64,000 bases of DNA from Jezberella montanilacus (lineage in GTDB: Bacteria; Pseudomonadota; Gammaproteobacteria; Burkholderiales; Burkholderiaceae_B): contig NZ_PVTV01000011.1 of assembly GCF_003003055.1 (NCBI RefSeq), forward strand, positions 310,001 to 374,000. Direction: 5' to 3'. Positions 15,683-23,937 of the stretch are shown here, piece after piece. Position 1 is the stretch's first letter. Each line of letters opens with the position of its first letter. A program made the translations under genes and the position numbers. Below the pieces are notes generated by a model. It did no database searches, had not been told where the DNA came from, and saw nothing but the letters and a program-made list of their open reading frames with translations.

Positions 15683-16693
15683 ATGTTGCTGCTTAAAAAA
15701 GTCATGTGCCGTCAGCCTTCCCTCGTGGGCGCGCTGCTGGCGGCCCTGACAGTTTTATTAACCGTGCTTGTCCCGAGCCTCGCGTCCTCGCAGACCTATC
15801 CCAACAAACCGATCAGGCTGGTCGTGCCTTTTGCACCGGGCGGCGTGACTGACGTGAGTGGTCGAATCGTGGCAAGTGCGCTGGCAAAAAGACTAAATCA
15901 ACAAGTCGTGGTTGAAAATAAACCTGGAGCTTCCGGCAACATTGGCGCTCAACTCGTTGCCAAGGCCGAGCCGGATGGCTATACCCTGCTCTTGGTACTC
16001 GACGGTACGTTGGTGATTAACCCTCATGTTTACGAACAAATTGGTTTCGATGCGCTGAAAGATTTTGCGCCTGTCGCAAAGATTGGCAATTCAATCATCA
16101 TCATCGTCGCGAACCCAGGCGTCTCTGTTAAGACGCTGGCCGACGTGGTGGCTTTATCCAAATCCAACGGCAAAGGCCTCGAGTACGGCACCTCTGGCAA
16201 CGGCAGCATCACCCACGTTGCGGGCGAACTGTTAAAACAACAATCTGGTGCCAACTTGGTTCACGTACCGTACAAAGGTGGTGGTCCAGCGGCTGCCGAC
16301 GTGCTGGCCGGGCATATTCCGCTCGCTTTTGCCTCGGCTTCGTCGGTAACCCAGTACATCGACGCGGGGCGACTCATTCCGATTGCTGTACCGAGCGCCA
16401 AGCGGTCTGTCGTGTTTCCGAACGTGCCAACTTTTGTCGAGTCAGGAGTGAACGACGTCGAGCTTAATTCTTGGGTAGGCGTATTGGCCCCTGCTAAAAC
16501 GTCACCTGCGATTGTTGAGTTTTTGAATAAAGAGATCAACAGCCTCTTGAATACAGATGAAGTCAAAGAGCAGTTGCAAATTTCGGGCATTATTGCAAGC
16601 CCCGGCACGCCCGAGGCATTCGCAGCTGAGATCACCAAGGACTTTAACGTCTATGGGCCAGTCACCAAGAAGGCGGGGATAAAAGCCAACTAA
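15683..16693 (+). CDS. Bug-family tripartite tricarboxylate transporter receptor
   Basis: 336-aa periplasmic receptor of the Bug/TctC family. It has a signal peptide ending around SLASSQTYP, the conserved YPNKPIRLVVPFAPGG block, VVENKPGASGNIGAQLVAKAEPDGYTLL, and VPYKGGGPAAADVLAGH further on. No TctA or TctB membrane genes are nearby; solitary receptors of this kind are very common in Alcaligenaceae and usually bind small carboxylates or other organic acids. It begins one base after the hydrolase stop and is followed 36 bp later by the SDR gene, so it probably belongs to the same catabolic transcript. Confidence 0.92.
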   Translation: MLLLKKVMCRQPSLVGALLAALTVLLTVLVPSLASSQTYPNKPIRLVVPFAPGGVTDVSGRIVASALAKRLNQQVVVENKPGASGNIGAQLVAKAEPDGYTLLLVLDGTLVINPHVYEQIGFDALKDFAPVAKIGNSIIIIVANPGVSVKTLADVVALSKSNGKGLEYGTSGNGSITHVAGELLKQQSGANLVHVPYKGGGPAAADVLAGHIPLAFASASSVTQYIDAGRLIPIAVPSAKRSVVFPNVPTFVESGVNDVELNSWVGVLAPAKTSPAIVEFLNKEINSLLNTDEVKEQLQISGIIASPGTPEAFAAEITKDFNVYGPVTKKAGIKAN

Positions 16694-16729
16694 AAATAGA
16701 CGATAATGACAAAAAATTAGAGACAACGT

Positions 16730-17518
16730 ATGACTGATAAAAACAATTCACAACCCGTCGCTTTTGTAACTGGTGCGGCAAGGGGCATTGGTCTGGCGAT
16801 CGCCAACTGGTTTCTGGCCCATGACTACCGGGTCGCCCTCATTGATATTGACTCGGCTACTTTAGCCAAAACAGCAAGCGAGCTCAATACCGAACGCGCC
16901 CTAACCTTGGTTTGCGACATTTCCAAACCAGAGCAGGTGCAGCAAGCGGTCGATCAAGTGGTAACCAAATTCGGGCGAATTGATGCGCTCATTAACAATG
17001 CTGGTGTCGCCGTGTTCAAACCGATTACTGAAACAACTTTCGAGGAGTTTCGGTACGTGCTGGGCACTAATCTTGACGGTGCATTCCTCTGTTCACAAGC
17101 TTGTATTCCGGTGATGCGCCAAGGTGGCAAAGGTGGTGCAATTGTCAACATTGCGTCGATTTCAGGTTTGCGCGCCAGCACCCTGCGAGTTGCTTACGGC
17201 ACCAGCAAAGCAGCCCTCTTGCATCTGACCAAGCAGCAGGCAGTTGAATTGGGAACCGAAGGCATACGATCCAACGCAGTCTGCCCGGGCCCAGTCGATA
17301 CGGAGATGGCAAAGCTAGTGCATAGCGTTGCGATTCGATCGGATTACTATGATGCTATCCCGATGAATCGTTACGCGACCACAGAAGAAATCGCGAACGC
17401 GGTAGGATTTTTATGCAGTGAAAATGCAGCTTTCATCAACGGTCAGTTTTTAGCCGTCGACGGCGGCTTCGACGCCTCTGGCGTAGGCATACCCACACTC
17501 AGGAGCAATCAATCATGA
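16730..17518 (+). CDS. Short-chain dehydrogenase/reductase
   Basis: 262-aa classical SDR. The cofactor motif TGAARGIG is at residues 14-21, NNAG at 89-92, and the catalytic Ser (143 or 145), Tyr156 and Lys160 (YGTSK) are intact. The C-terminal INGQFLAVDGGFDASG is the usual SDR ending. Its ATGA overlap with the thiolase gene suggests coupled translation and a beta-oxidation-like job: oxidising a 3-hydroxyacyl-CoA or alcohol before thiolytic cleavage. Cofactor choice is not certain. Confidence 0.92.
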   Translation: MTDKNNSQPVAFVTGAARGIGLAIANWFLAHDYRVALIDIDSATLAKTASELNTERALTLVCDISKPEQVQQAVDQVVTKFGRIDALINNAGVAVFKPITETTFEEFRYVLGTNLDGAFLCSQACIPVMRQGGKGGAIVNIASISGLRASTLRVAYGTSKAALLHLTKQQAVELGTEGIRSNAVCPGPVDTEMAKLVHSVAIRSDYYDAIPMNRYATTEEIANAVGFLCSENAAFINGQFLAVDGGFDASGVGIPTLRSNQS

Positions 17519-18681
17519 ATCAGCCCTATATCGTTGGTTGGGGTCACACCCCCTTTGGCAAACTGGACAACATGACGCTCGAACAGTTGATTCGCGATGC
17601 GGTGTATCCAGCACTCGACAGCGCAGGGCTTGAGCCTGGCGATATCGATGCGATCTATATGGGCCACTTCAATAACGGCTTCGTACCGCAAGATTTCAGC
17701 GCGTCACTTGCTGCCGTTGCCATTCCGGAGTTTCGACACACGCCTGCCGTCCGCTTGGAAAATGCCTGCGCAACTGGATCGGCCGCGATCCACAATGCGT
17801 TGGATGCGCTCGCCAGTGGTCGTATCCGCCATGCCTTGGTGATCGGAATGGAAAAGATGAACACCCTGCCTAATCAGCAGATCGGTGACATCTTGCTAAA
17901 AGCTTCATACGTTCAAGAAGAAGGCCACACGCCGGGCGGGTTTGCCGGCGTGTTTGGTCAGATCGCTCAAGAGTATTTCAACCGCTTTGGTGATCAGTCT
18001 GACGCGTTGGCTGCGATCGCTGCAAAGAATCATGCGAACGGTGTGCATAACCCCTATGCCCATCTGCGCCGCGATCTTGGCTTTGATTTCTGCCGCAACC
18101 CGTCTGAGAAAAACCCGTTTGTTGCAGGGCCGCTGAAGCGCTCGGACTGTTCGCTGGTGTCGGATGGTGCTGCAGCGCTGGTGTTATCCAACCAACCACT
18201 AGTTGGTGCCAAAGTGCCGGCCATCAGATGGCGTTCGCGCACGCAAGTGAACGAATTTTTACCGTTATCACGTCGCGATCCGACCAAGTTCGAAGGCACC
18301 GCCATGGCGTGGGCCAAGGGTTTAAAAGACGCGGCGCTAACCCTTGATGACATCAACTTCGTCGAGACACACGATTGCTTCACCATCGCCGAGATGCTTG
18401 AATATGAAGCCATGGGTTTGGCTAAACACGGTGAAGGCGCGCACGTCATTCTTGATGGCATCACGCGCAAAGACGGCAAACTGCCCGTTAATCCATCGGG
18501 TGGTTTGAAGTCTAAAGGCCATCCCATCGGTGCCACGGGTGTTTCGCAACACGTGATGGCAGCCATGCAATTATCCAATACAGCTGGGGACATGCAGATC
18601 GAAAACGCCCGCGTCGGTGCTGTCTTTAACATGGGCGGGGCTGCTGTTGCCAACTACCTGAGCGTGCTGGAGGCGACTTGA
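17515..18681 (+). CDS. Thiolase-family acyl-CoA acetyltransferase
   Basis: 388-aa thiolase-superfamily enzyme. The nucleophile is Cys85 in ENACATGSAAIH, and the C-terminal GGLKSKGHPIGATG block supplies the conserved His and Gly residues. The N-terminus (IVGWGHTPFGK) and overall shape resemble the SCP-x/lipid-transfer-like thiolases rather than PhaA or FadA. It overlaps the SDR gene by four bases and the ligase gene by four bases (TTGA), so three enzymes are translated as a unit. A role in cleaving a 3-ketoacyl-CoA is inferred. Confidence 0.9.
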   Translation: MNQPYIVGWGHTPFGKLDNMTLEQLIRDAVYPALDSAGLEPGDIDAIYMGHFNNGFVPQDFSASLAAVAIPEFRHTPAVRLENACATGSAAIHNALDALASGRIRHALVIGMEKMNTLPNQQIGDILLKASYVQEEGHTPGGFAGVFGQIAQEYFNRFGDQSDALAAIAAKNHANGVHNPYAHLRRDLGFDFCRNPSEKNPFVAGPLKRSDCSLVSDGAAALVLSNQPLVGAKVPAIRWRSRTQVNEFLPLSRRDPTKFEGTAMAWAKGLKDAALTLDDINFVETHDCFTIAEMLEYEAMGLAKHGEGAHVILDGITRKDGKLPVNPSGGLKSKGHPIGATGVSQHVMAAMQLSNTAGDMQIENARVGAVFNMGGAAVANYLSVLEAT

Positions 18682-20267
18682 ACCCAGCGCAAGTCATGAA
18701 CTTGGGTCGTCTGCTGACCCACACTGCAAAGCTCTATCCGCATCACACAGCCTTAAGACAAGGCGAGCAGGTTTGGACCTGGTCGCAGGTCAATGCTCGG
18801 GTCGATGCGATGGTCAATGCACTACGCGCCCTCGGCATCAACAAGGGCGATAAAATCTTGATGCAATCCAGAAACAACCTGCAGATGTTTGAATTCTGCT
18901 GGGTTGCATTCAAGATGGGTTGCGTTTGGGTGCCCACCAATTTTCGACTGACGCCCAATGAAGTGGCCTATCTGGGCGCCTCAAGTGATTCGATAGCAAT
19001 CGTTGTCGAGGATATTTTTGCCGGACACGTGGACGCGCTGCTTGCTGAGTCCAAGCTTATCCGACATGTGATCACGATCGGCACCCCACGTGCAGGCGAA
19101 CTCAGCTACGAAGATCTTATTGCCGCCCATCTTGGCGAAACTGCCATCGATGCGACGGTTGCCGCTGACGATCCTTTATGGTTTTTCTATACGTCAGGTA
19201 CGACAGGCAAGCCCAAAGCAGGTGTCTTGACGCATGCGCAATTAGCGTTTGTCGTTACTAACCATTTGGCTGACCTGGCTCCAGGTACCACCGAGAAAGA
19301 TGTATCGATAGTCGTCGCACCGCTTTCGCACGGCGCGGGTGTGCACGCCCTGCTGAACGTGGCGCGAGGTGCTGCTTCAATACTGATGCCAAGCGAGCGC
19401 TTTGACCCCGAGCAATTCTGGCAACTAGTCGAACAACACCGAGTCACTAATCTGTTTACCGTACCGACTATTGTCAAGATGCTGGTCGAGCATCCTGCCG
19501 TGGATCAGTACGATCACAGCTCTTTGCGCTATATGATTTACGCTGGCGCGCCGATGTACCGGGCCGATCAGAAACGTGCCTTACAAAAACTGGGCAAAGT
19601 ATTGGTGCAATATTTTGGCCTAGGCGAGGTAACAGGCAACATCACTGTTCTGCCACCCGACATGCATTCGGCGGAGGACGACGATCCAAACGCTAATGTG
19701 GGCTCTTGCGGCAGACCCCGCACAGGTATGGAAGTTGCAATTCTCGACACCGACTGTCAACCCGTTGCAACAGGAGAGATTGGTGAAATCTGTTGCCGGG
19801 GTCCGGCTGTTTTTGTGGGCTATTACGGCAACGAAGACGCAACAAAAAAGGCGTTACGTGGTGGTTGGTTTCATACTGGTGATTTGGGCAAACTCGACGA
19901 CCGAGGTTTGCTCTACATCACGGGCCGCGAATCAGATATGTATATCTCAGGTGGCTCAAACGTTTATCCAAAAGAAGTAGAAGAGGTTTTACTCACCCAT
20001 CCCGCCGTCGCTGAAATCGCGATACTCGGGGTTCCCGATGAAAAATGGGGTGAGATCGGTGTCGCAGTCATCGTGTTGCGGGACAATGCAAAAGATGTGA
20101 CTGATGCCGAACTACTTGCTCACCTTGAAGATCGTTGCGCCAAATATCGTTGGCCCCGTAAATTTTTTTTCTGGGACACAATGCCGAAATCAGGTTACGG
20201 CAAAATTGTGAAAAAAGACATCAAACGCTTGCTGCTTGAAAGAGGCGAAATCGTCGAACTGATGTGA
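18678..20267 (+). CDS. AMP-dependent acyl-CoA synthetase/ligase
   Basis: 529-aa member of the ANL superfamily that activates a carboxylic acid with ATP and CoA. The P-loop TSGTTGKPK is at residues 172-180, YFGLGEVTG follows mid-protein, the hinge region has GWFHTGDLGKLDDRG, and the C-terminal catalytic Lys is in KSGYGKIVK. The TTG at 18678 overlaps the thiolase stop and has GGAGG four bases upstream, so I prefer it; ATG at 18696 is an alternative without a good binding site. It would activate the acid imported by the Bug or TRAP receptor for the SDR/thiolase steps. The acid is not identifiable. Confidence 0.92.
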   Translation: MNPAQVMNLGRLLTHTAKLYPHHTALRQGEQVWTWSQVNARVDAMVNALRALGINKGDKILMQSRNNLQMFEFCWVAFKMGCVWVPTNFRLTPNEVAYLGASSDSIAIVVEDIFAGHVDALLAESKLIRHVITIGTPRAGELSYEDLIAAHLGETAIDATVAADDPLWFFYTSGTTGKPKAGVLTHAQLAFVVTNHLADLAPGTTEKDVSIVVAPLSHGAGVHALLNVARGAASILMPSERFDPEQFWQLVEQHRVTNLFTVPTIVKMLVEHPAVDQYDHSSLRYMIYAGAPMYRADQKRALQKLGKVLVQYFGLGEVTGNITVLPPDMHSAEDDDPNANVGSCGRPRTGMEVAILDTDCQPVATGEIGEICCRGPAVFVGYYGNEDATKKALRGGWFHTGDLGKLDDRGLLYITGRESDMYISGGSNVYPKEVEEVLLTHPAVAEIAILGVPDEKWGEIGVAVIVLRDNAKDVTDAELLAHLEDRCAKYRWPRKFFFWDTMPKSGYGKIVKKDIKRLLLERGEIVELM

Positions 20268-20294
20268 ACGACGTATTCATTTGCGTCAAAGTCA

Positions 20295-20310
20295 CTAGGG
20301 ACAACCCTAG
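20295..20310. promoter_or_regulatory. CTAGGG-ACAA-CCCTAG inverted repeat upstream of the TRAP genes
   Basis: Perfect 6-base arms with a 4-base spacer, in the 116-base gap between the ligase gene and the TRAP receptor gene. No T-tract follows, so a regulator-binding site is at least as likely as a terminator. No regulator gene lies nearby. Confidence 0.35.
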
Positions 20311-20383
20311 AACGTCAATAAAGTAGGCCCTCAAGCGATATTGGTCATGTTAAAAACGTCTCATTATTCAGGAGACAAAAAAA

Positions 20384-21394
20384 ATGACTATCAATCGTCG
20401 CACTCTTATTCTTGGCGCTGGCGCTGCAGCAGTTGTATCACCGTTTGCAGCAAGCTTTGCTCAGAAAGCAAAATTCAACTACAAGTACGCGCACAATTTG
20501 CCTGTCACTCATCCCCTGCACAAAGGTGCAGAATCAGTCGCTGCCGCAGTGAAAGCAGGCACAGCCGGCTTAGTTGAAATTCAAGTTTTCCCCAATAACC
20601 AATTGGGTAACGACACCGATATGTTGAGTCAGGTGCGTAATGGCGGCATTGAAATTTTCTCAATCGCCAGTCTGATTTTACAAACGCTCGTGCCTGCGGC
20701 AGGCATCTCTGGTTTAGGTTTCGCCTTCCCGGACTACCCTGCTGTCTGGAAGGCCATGGATGGCGATCTCGGCGCCTACATGCGTTCAGAAATTGGCAAA
20801 AAAGGCTTGTTCGCTCAAGAAAAAATCTGGGACAACGGATTTAGACAGGTCACAACTTCGACCAAACCAGTCAAAACGGCGGCAGACTTGGACGGGATGA
20901 AGCTGCGCGTGCCGCCCTCGCCTTTGTGGACCTCCATGTTTAAAGCGTTTGGCGCCGCACCGGCTTCGATCAACTTTGCAGAGGTGTATTCAGCGCTACA
21001 AACAAAGATCGTTGAAGGTCAAGAAAACCCACTTGCTGTCATCGAGACGGCAAAGCTCTACGAAGTTCAGAAGTATTTATCTTTGACCAATCATATGTGG
21101 GATGGCTACTGGCAATTAGTCAATCAAAAGGCCTGGGATCGTCTGCCCGACGACGCGCGCAAAGTCATGGCTAAAGCAATGGAAGAGGCAGCAATCTTAG
21201 AACGCGCTGAAGTTGCGGCTCTTAATGGATCGCTGCAAGCTGTCTTAGAAAAGAATGGCATGGTCGTCAATCAAGTGGATAAAGAGTCGTTGCGTCAGAA
21301 ATTAATCTCAGCTGGTTTTTATTCCGAGTGGAAGACCAAGTTTGGTGATGCCGCTTGGGCGACCCTCGAGAAATACACAGGTAAGCTTGCATGA
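20384..21394 (+). CDS. TRAP transporter solute receptor (DctP family)
   Basis: 336-aa periplasmic receptor of a TRAP transporter. The leader has a twin arginine (INRRTLILGAG) before a hydrophobic stretch ending SFAQ, so Tat export is possible. DctP landmarks: YAHNLPVTHPLHKGAE, GNDTDMLSQVRNG, and the ligand-clamp region DGMKLRVPPSPLW with the conserved Arg, then INFAEVYSALQTKIVEGQENP. AGGAG precedes the ATG. It overlaps the fused permease gene by four bases. The carboxylate-binding Arg implies an organic acid ligand. Confidence 0.92.
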   Translation: MTINRRTLILGAGAAAVVSPFAASFAQKAKFNYKYAHNLPVTHPLHKGAESVAAAVKAGTAGLVEIQVFPNNQLGNDTDMLSQVRNGGIEIFSIASLILQTLVPAAGISGLGFAFPDYPAVWKAMDGDLGAYMRSEIGKKGLFAQEKIWDNGFRQVTTSTKPVKTAADLDGMKLRVPPSPLWTSMFKAFGAAPASINFAEVYSALQTKIVEGQENPLAVIETAKLYEVQKYLSLTNHMWDGYWQLVNQKAWDRLPDDARKVMAKAMEEAAILERAEVAALNGSLQAVLEKNGMVVNQVDKESLRQKLISAGFYSEWKTKFGDAAWATLEKYTGKLA

Positions 21395-23265
21395 CGGTGG
21401 CGCATCATGGCTCTCACGAGCCTCAAGACCAAGTTGACGCTCACCCTTTTTTGACTAAGCTAGATCGCACGCTGGGATGGATGGTAGAAATCCCAGCTGC
21501 GTTGCTGGTTTTGGCCGACATTGTTGTGCTGTTAGCTGGCGTGATCTTTCGATTCGCTCTGCACCACCCTTTAGTCTGGTCAGATGAGTTGGCATCTATT
21601 TTGTTCATCTGGATGGCGATGATGGGCTCTGTCGTTGCCTTTAGACGCGGCGAGCACATGCGGATGACCGCCTTAGTCAGCAGTCTGTCGGCACAACGAC
21701 GCGCCTTACTAGAGGCCGTCGCCTTGGTCGCGTCGCTAGCCTTCTTAGTACTGATTGCCTGGCCAGCATTAATCAACTCGATAGAAGAAATTGATATCAC
21801 CTTACCAGCACTGGATATTCCAAACAGCTGGCGCGCAGCCGCACTGCCGGTAGGCGTCTTGTTGATGGCTCTGTTCGCTCTCATCAGACTGGGGCGAACC
21901 TCAACACCCAAACAGATGATCCAAGCGGCTGCTATTGTCGGCGCGATCATCGGCGCGTTCTGGCTTGCCGAGCCGCTTTTTGAAGATCTGGGTCGTATCA
22001 ATCTGCTGATCTTTTTTGTGGGAGTCGTTGGTGCCACGGTATTTTTAGGTATTCCGATCGCCTTTGCTTTCGGCTTAGGCACCTTGAGCTACCTGGCGTT
22101 AAGCACCAGCACTCCTTTGTCTGTGATGATTGGTCGAATGAACGATGGCATGTCTCATCTGATTTTGCTGGCGGTACCGCTCTTTGTGTTTCTCGGATTG
22201 TTAATTGAAATGACGGGTATGGCCAAAGCCATGGTCGAATTTCTTGCTAGCATCTTGGGGCGTGTCAAAGGCGGCTTATCTTACGTGCTAATCGGTGCGA
22301 TGTATCTTGTATCAGGGATTTCTGGGTCTAAGGCCGCTGATATGGCAGCGGTTGCCCCTGCCCTGTTCCCTGAAATGAAAAAGCGTGGCGCCTCCGAAGG
22401 AGACTTAGTGGCACTCTTGTCTGCCACCGGTGCTCAAACTGAAACCGTGCCGCCAAGCCTCGTATTGATCACCATCGGATCGGTGACAGGTGTATCAATT
22501 GCCGCCTTGTTCACAGGCGGCTTGTTACCAGCCGGCGTGCTTGGCGCGATGTTGTGTTTGGTCGTCTGGTTTCGCAACCGCAATGAGGATATCCGTGGTG
22601 TCAAAGCGACTCCATTACTGAGAATTATCAAACTGTTTTTGATTGCCTTCCCAGCACTTGCCTTGCCCTTTGTAATTCGAGCGACCGTGATTGAGGGCGT
22701 CGCTACCGCCACCGAAGTCTCAACGATCGGCATCGTTTACGCTATCGTTGCTGGCATCGTTGTCTATCGACAATTTGATTACAAGCGACTGATTCCGATG
22801 TTGGTCAGTACGGCATCCTTATCTGGTGCCATCCTGTTAATTATCGGCACCGCCACTGCAATGGCTTGGGGCTTGACCCAATCAGGTTTCTCAAAATGGC
22901 TTGCTCAATTAATGGCAGCGCTACCTGGCGGTGCAGGCATGTTCATGGCCGTATCGCTTGTCATCTTTGTGGTGCTGGGTTCTGTGCTTGAAGGGATACC
23001 TGCCATCGTTCTGTTCGGGCCACTCTTGTTTCCAATTGCCAAGCAATTGGGCATACACGAGGTGCATTACGCGATGGTTGTCGTGCTTTCGATGGGTCTT
23101 GGTCTGTTTGCACCGCCCGTTGGTGTCGGCTATTACGCTGCTTGTGCGATCGGCAACGTGAGCCCTGATGCAGGCATTAAACCGATTCTGGCCTATTTAC
23201 TAGCCCTTTTCATCGGTATCGTGATTGTGGCTTGTGTGCCCTGGATTTCTATCGGATTTTTATAG
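21391..23265 (+). CDS. Fused TRAP transporter permease (DctQ-DctM)
   Basis: 624-aa membrane protein in which the small (DctQ, about residues 20-185) and large (DctM, about 205-624) TRAP subunits are joined. The DctQ part shows FALHHPLVWSDELASILFIWMAMMGS and FRRGEHMRM; the DctM part has FLGIPIAFAFGLG, SGSKAADMAAV and the late GLGLFAPPVGVGYY block. It would use an ion gradient to bring in the ligand of the receptor encoded directly upstream. Fused QM proteins are a known arrangement. The gene ends the catabolic run and is followed by a hairpin shared with the converging gene. Confidence 0.93.
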   Translation: MTVAHHGSHEPQDQVDAHPFLTKLDRTLGWMVEIPAALLVLADIVVLLAGVIFRFALHHPLVWSDELASILFIWMAMMGSVVAFRRGEHMRMTALVSSLSAQRRALLEAVALVASLAFLVLIAWPALINSIEEIDITLPALDIPNSWRAAALPVGVLLMALFALIRLGRTSTPKQMIQAAAIVGAIIGAFWLAEPLFEDLGRINLLIFFVGVVGATVFLGIPIAFAFGLGTLSYLALSTSTPLSVMIGRMNDGMSHLILLAVPLFVFLGLLIEMTGMAKAMVEFLASILGRVKGGLSYVLIGAMYLVSGISGSKAADMAAVAPALFPEMKKRGASEGDLVALLSATGAQTETVPPSLVLITIGSVTGVSIAALFTGGLLPAGVLGAMLCLVVWFRNRNEDIRGVKATPLLRIIKLFLIAFPALALPFVIRATVIEGVATATEVSTIGIVYAIVAGIVVYRQFDYKRLIPMLVSTASLSGAILLIIGTATAMAWGLTQSGFSKWLAQLMAALPGGAGMFMAVSLVIFVVLGSVLEGIPAIVLFGPLLFPIAKQLGIHEVHYAMVVVLSMGLGLFAPPVGVGYYAACAIGNVSPDAGIKPILAYLLALFIGIVIVACVPWISIGFL

Positions 23266-23284
23266 CCCGTAGAGGACCCAGGGC

Positions 23285-23317
23285 CTCACGATCAGCCAAA
23301 TTACTGCTGATCGTGAG
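23285..23317. terminator. 12-bp hairpin between convergent genes
   Basis: CTCACGATCAGC and GCTGATCGTGAG form a perfect 12-base stem around a 9-base loop. It lies 20 bases after the TRAP permease stop and includes the stop codon of the converging CMD-family gene. It can act as a bidirectional transcription end, although there is no clear T-run on either side. Confidence 0.5.
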
Positions 23318-23825
23318 AATGGATTTGCAGGGCTTCAAGAAAGCGCGAAACCATGTTGTACGCACCAACCGTTGCGGTAAGTTCAACTAGCTGACGATCA
23401 TTTACGGATTCTTTGACCTTCGCAAACACGTCAGCAGGCACTTGTACATTCTTGGTCATGGCATCGGTATAGGCCAACACAGCGCGTTGCACCGCATCAA
23501 ATTTTTCTGATTCAGACCATTTATCCAAATCATCTAGTTGAGCCTGAGTGACGCCTTCTCTCAAGGCAATCGGCGCATGTTGCTCAGCCTCGTAGGGCGC
23601 ACCGTTAATCACGGCAACACGCATGATGACCAATTCGCGCAAAGCCGGTGGGAGCGTACTTTTTTGACGGATTGCAGTTAGAAAGTTCAACCAGCCTTCA
23701 GCCACTGGCGGTGCGTTAAGCAGCATTTGATAAAGATGTAGTACTTTGCCTCGCTCGGCAATGATGCGATCAACTAGAGGTTTGGTTTCAGCGTGGTTTA
23801 GATCTGCGTAGTCAATGCGCGCCAT
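23301..23825 (-). CDS. Carboxymuconolactone decarboxylase (CMD/AhpD-like) family protein
   Basis: 174-aa all-helical CMD-family protein. The conserved core reads LRELVIMRVAVINGAPYEAEQHAPIALREGV. AhpD-type enzymes have a CxxC at this site; here it is PYEAEQH, so the redox cysteines are missing and peroxidase-reductase activity is unlikely. The Glu and His are retained, as in many uncharacterised catabolic members. It converges with the TRAP operon and may still belong to the same physiology, for instance a decarboxylation or isomerisation step, but this is not shown by sequence. Confidence 0.85.
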   Translation of the reverse strand: MARIDYADLNHAETKPLVDRIIAERGKVLHLYQMLLNAPPVAEGWLNFLTAIRQKSTLPPALRELVIMRVAVINGAPYEAEQHAPIALREGVTQAQLDDLDKWSESEKFDAVQRAVLAYTDAMTKNVQVPADVFAKVKESVNDRQLVELTATVGAYNMVSRFLEALQIHSHDQQ

Positions 23826-23892
23826 GATTGTCTGCTCTCTGGAAACGGTAAATTAAAATTATCACTGAATCATCCCCTAAATGGCCTCTAAG

Positions 23893-23912
23893 ATCAAGCT
23901 TGCGGGCTTGAT
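23893..23912 (-). repeat. ATCAAGC/GCTTGAT hairpin
   Basis: Perfect 7-base stem with a 6-base loop, located about 26 bases beyond the stop of the minus-strand membrane protein gene. It is a candidate weak terminator for that gene; no T-tract is present. Confidence 0.35.
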
Positions 23913-23937
23913 TGCCAAGACGTTTCGAATAAGACGA

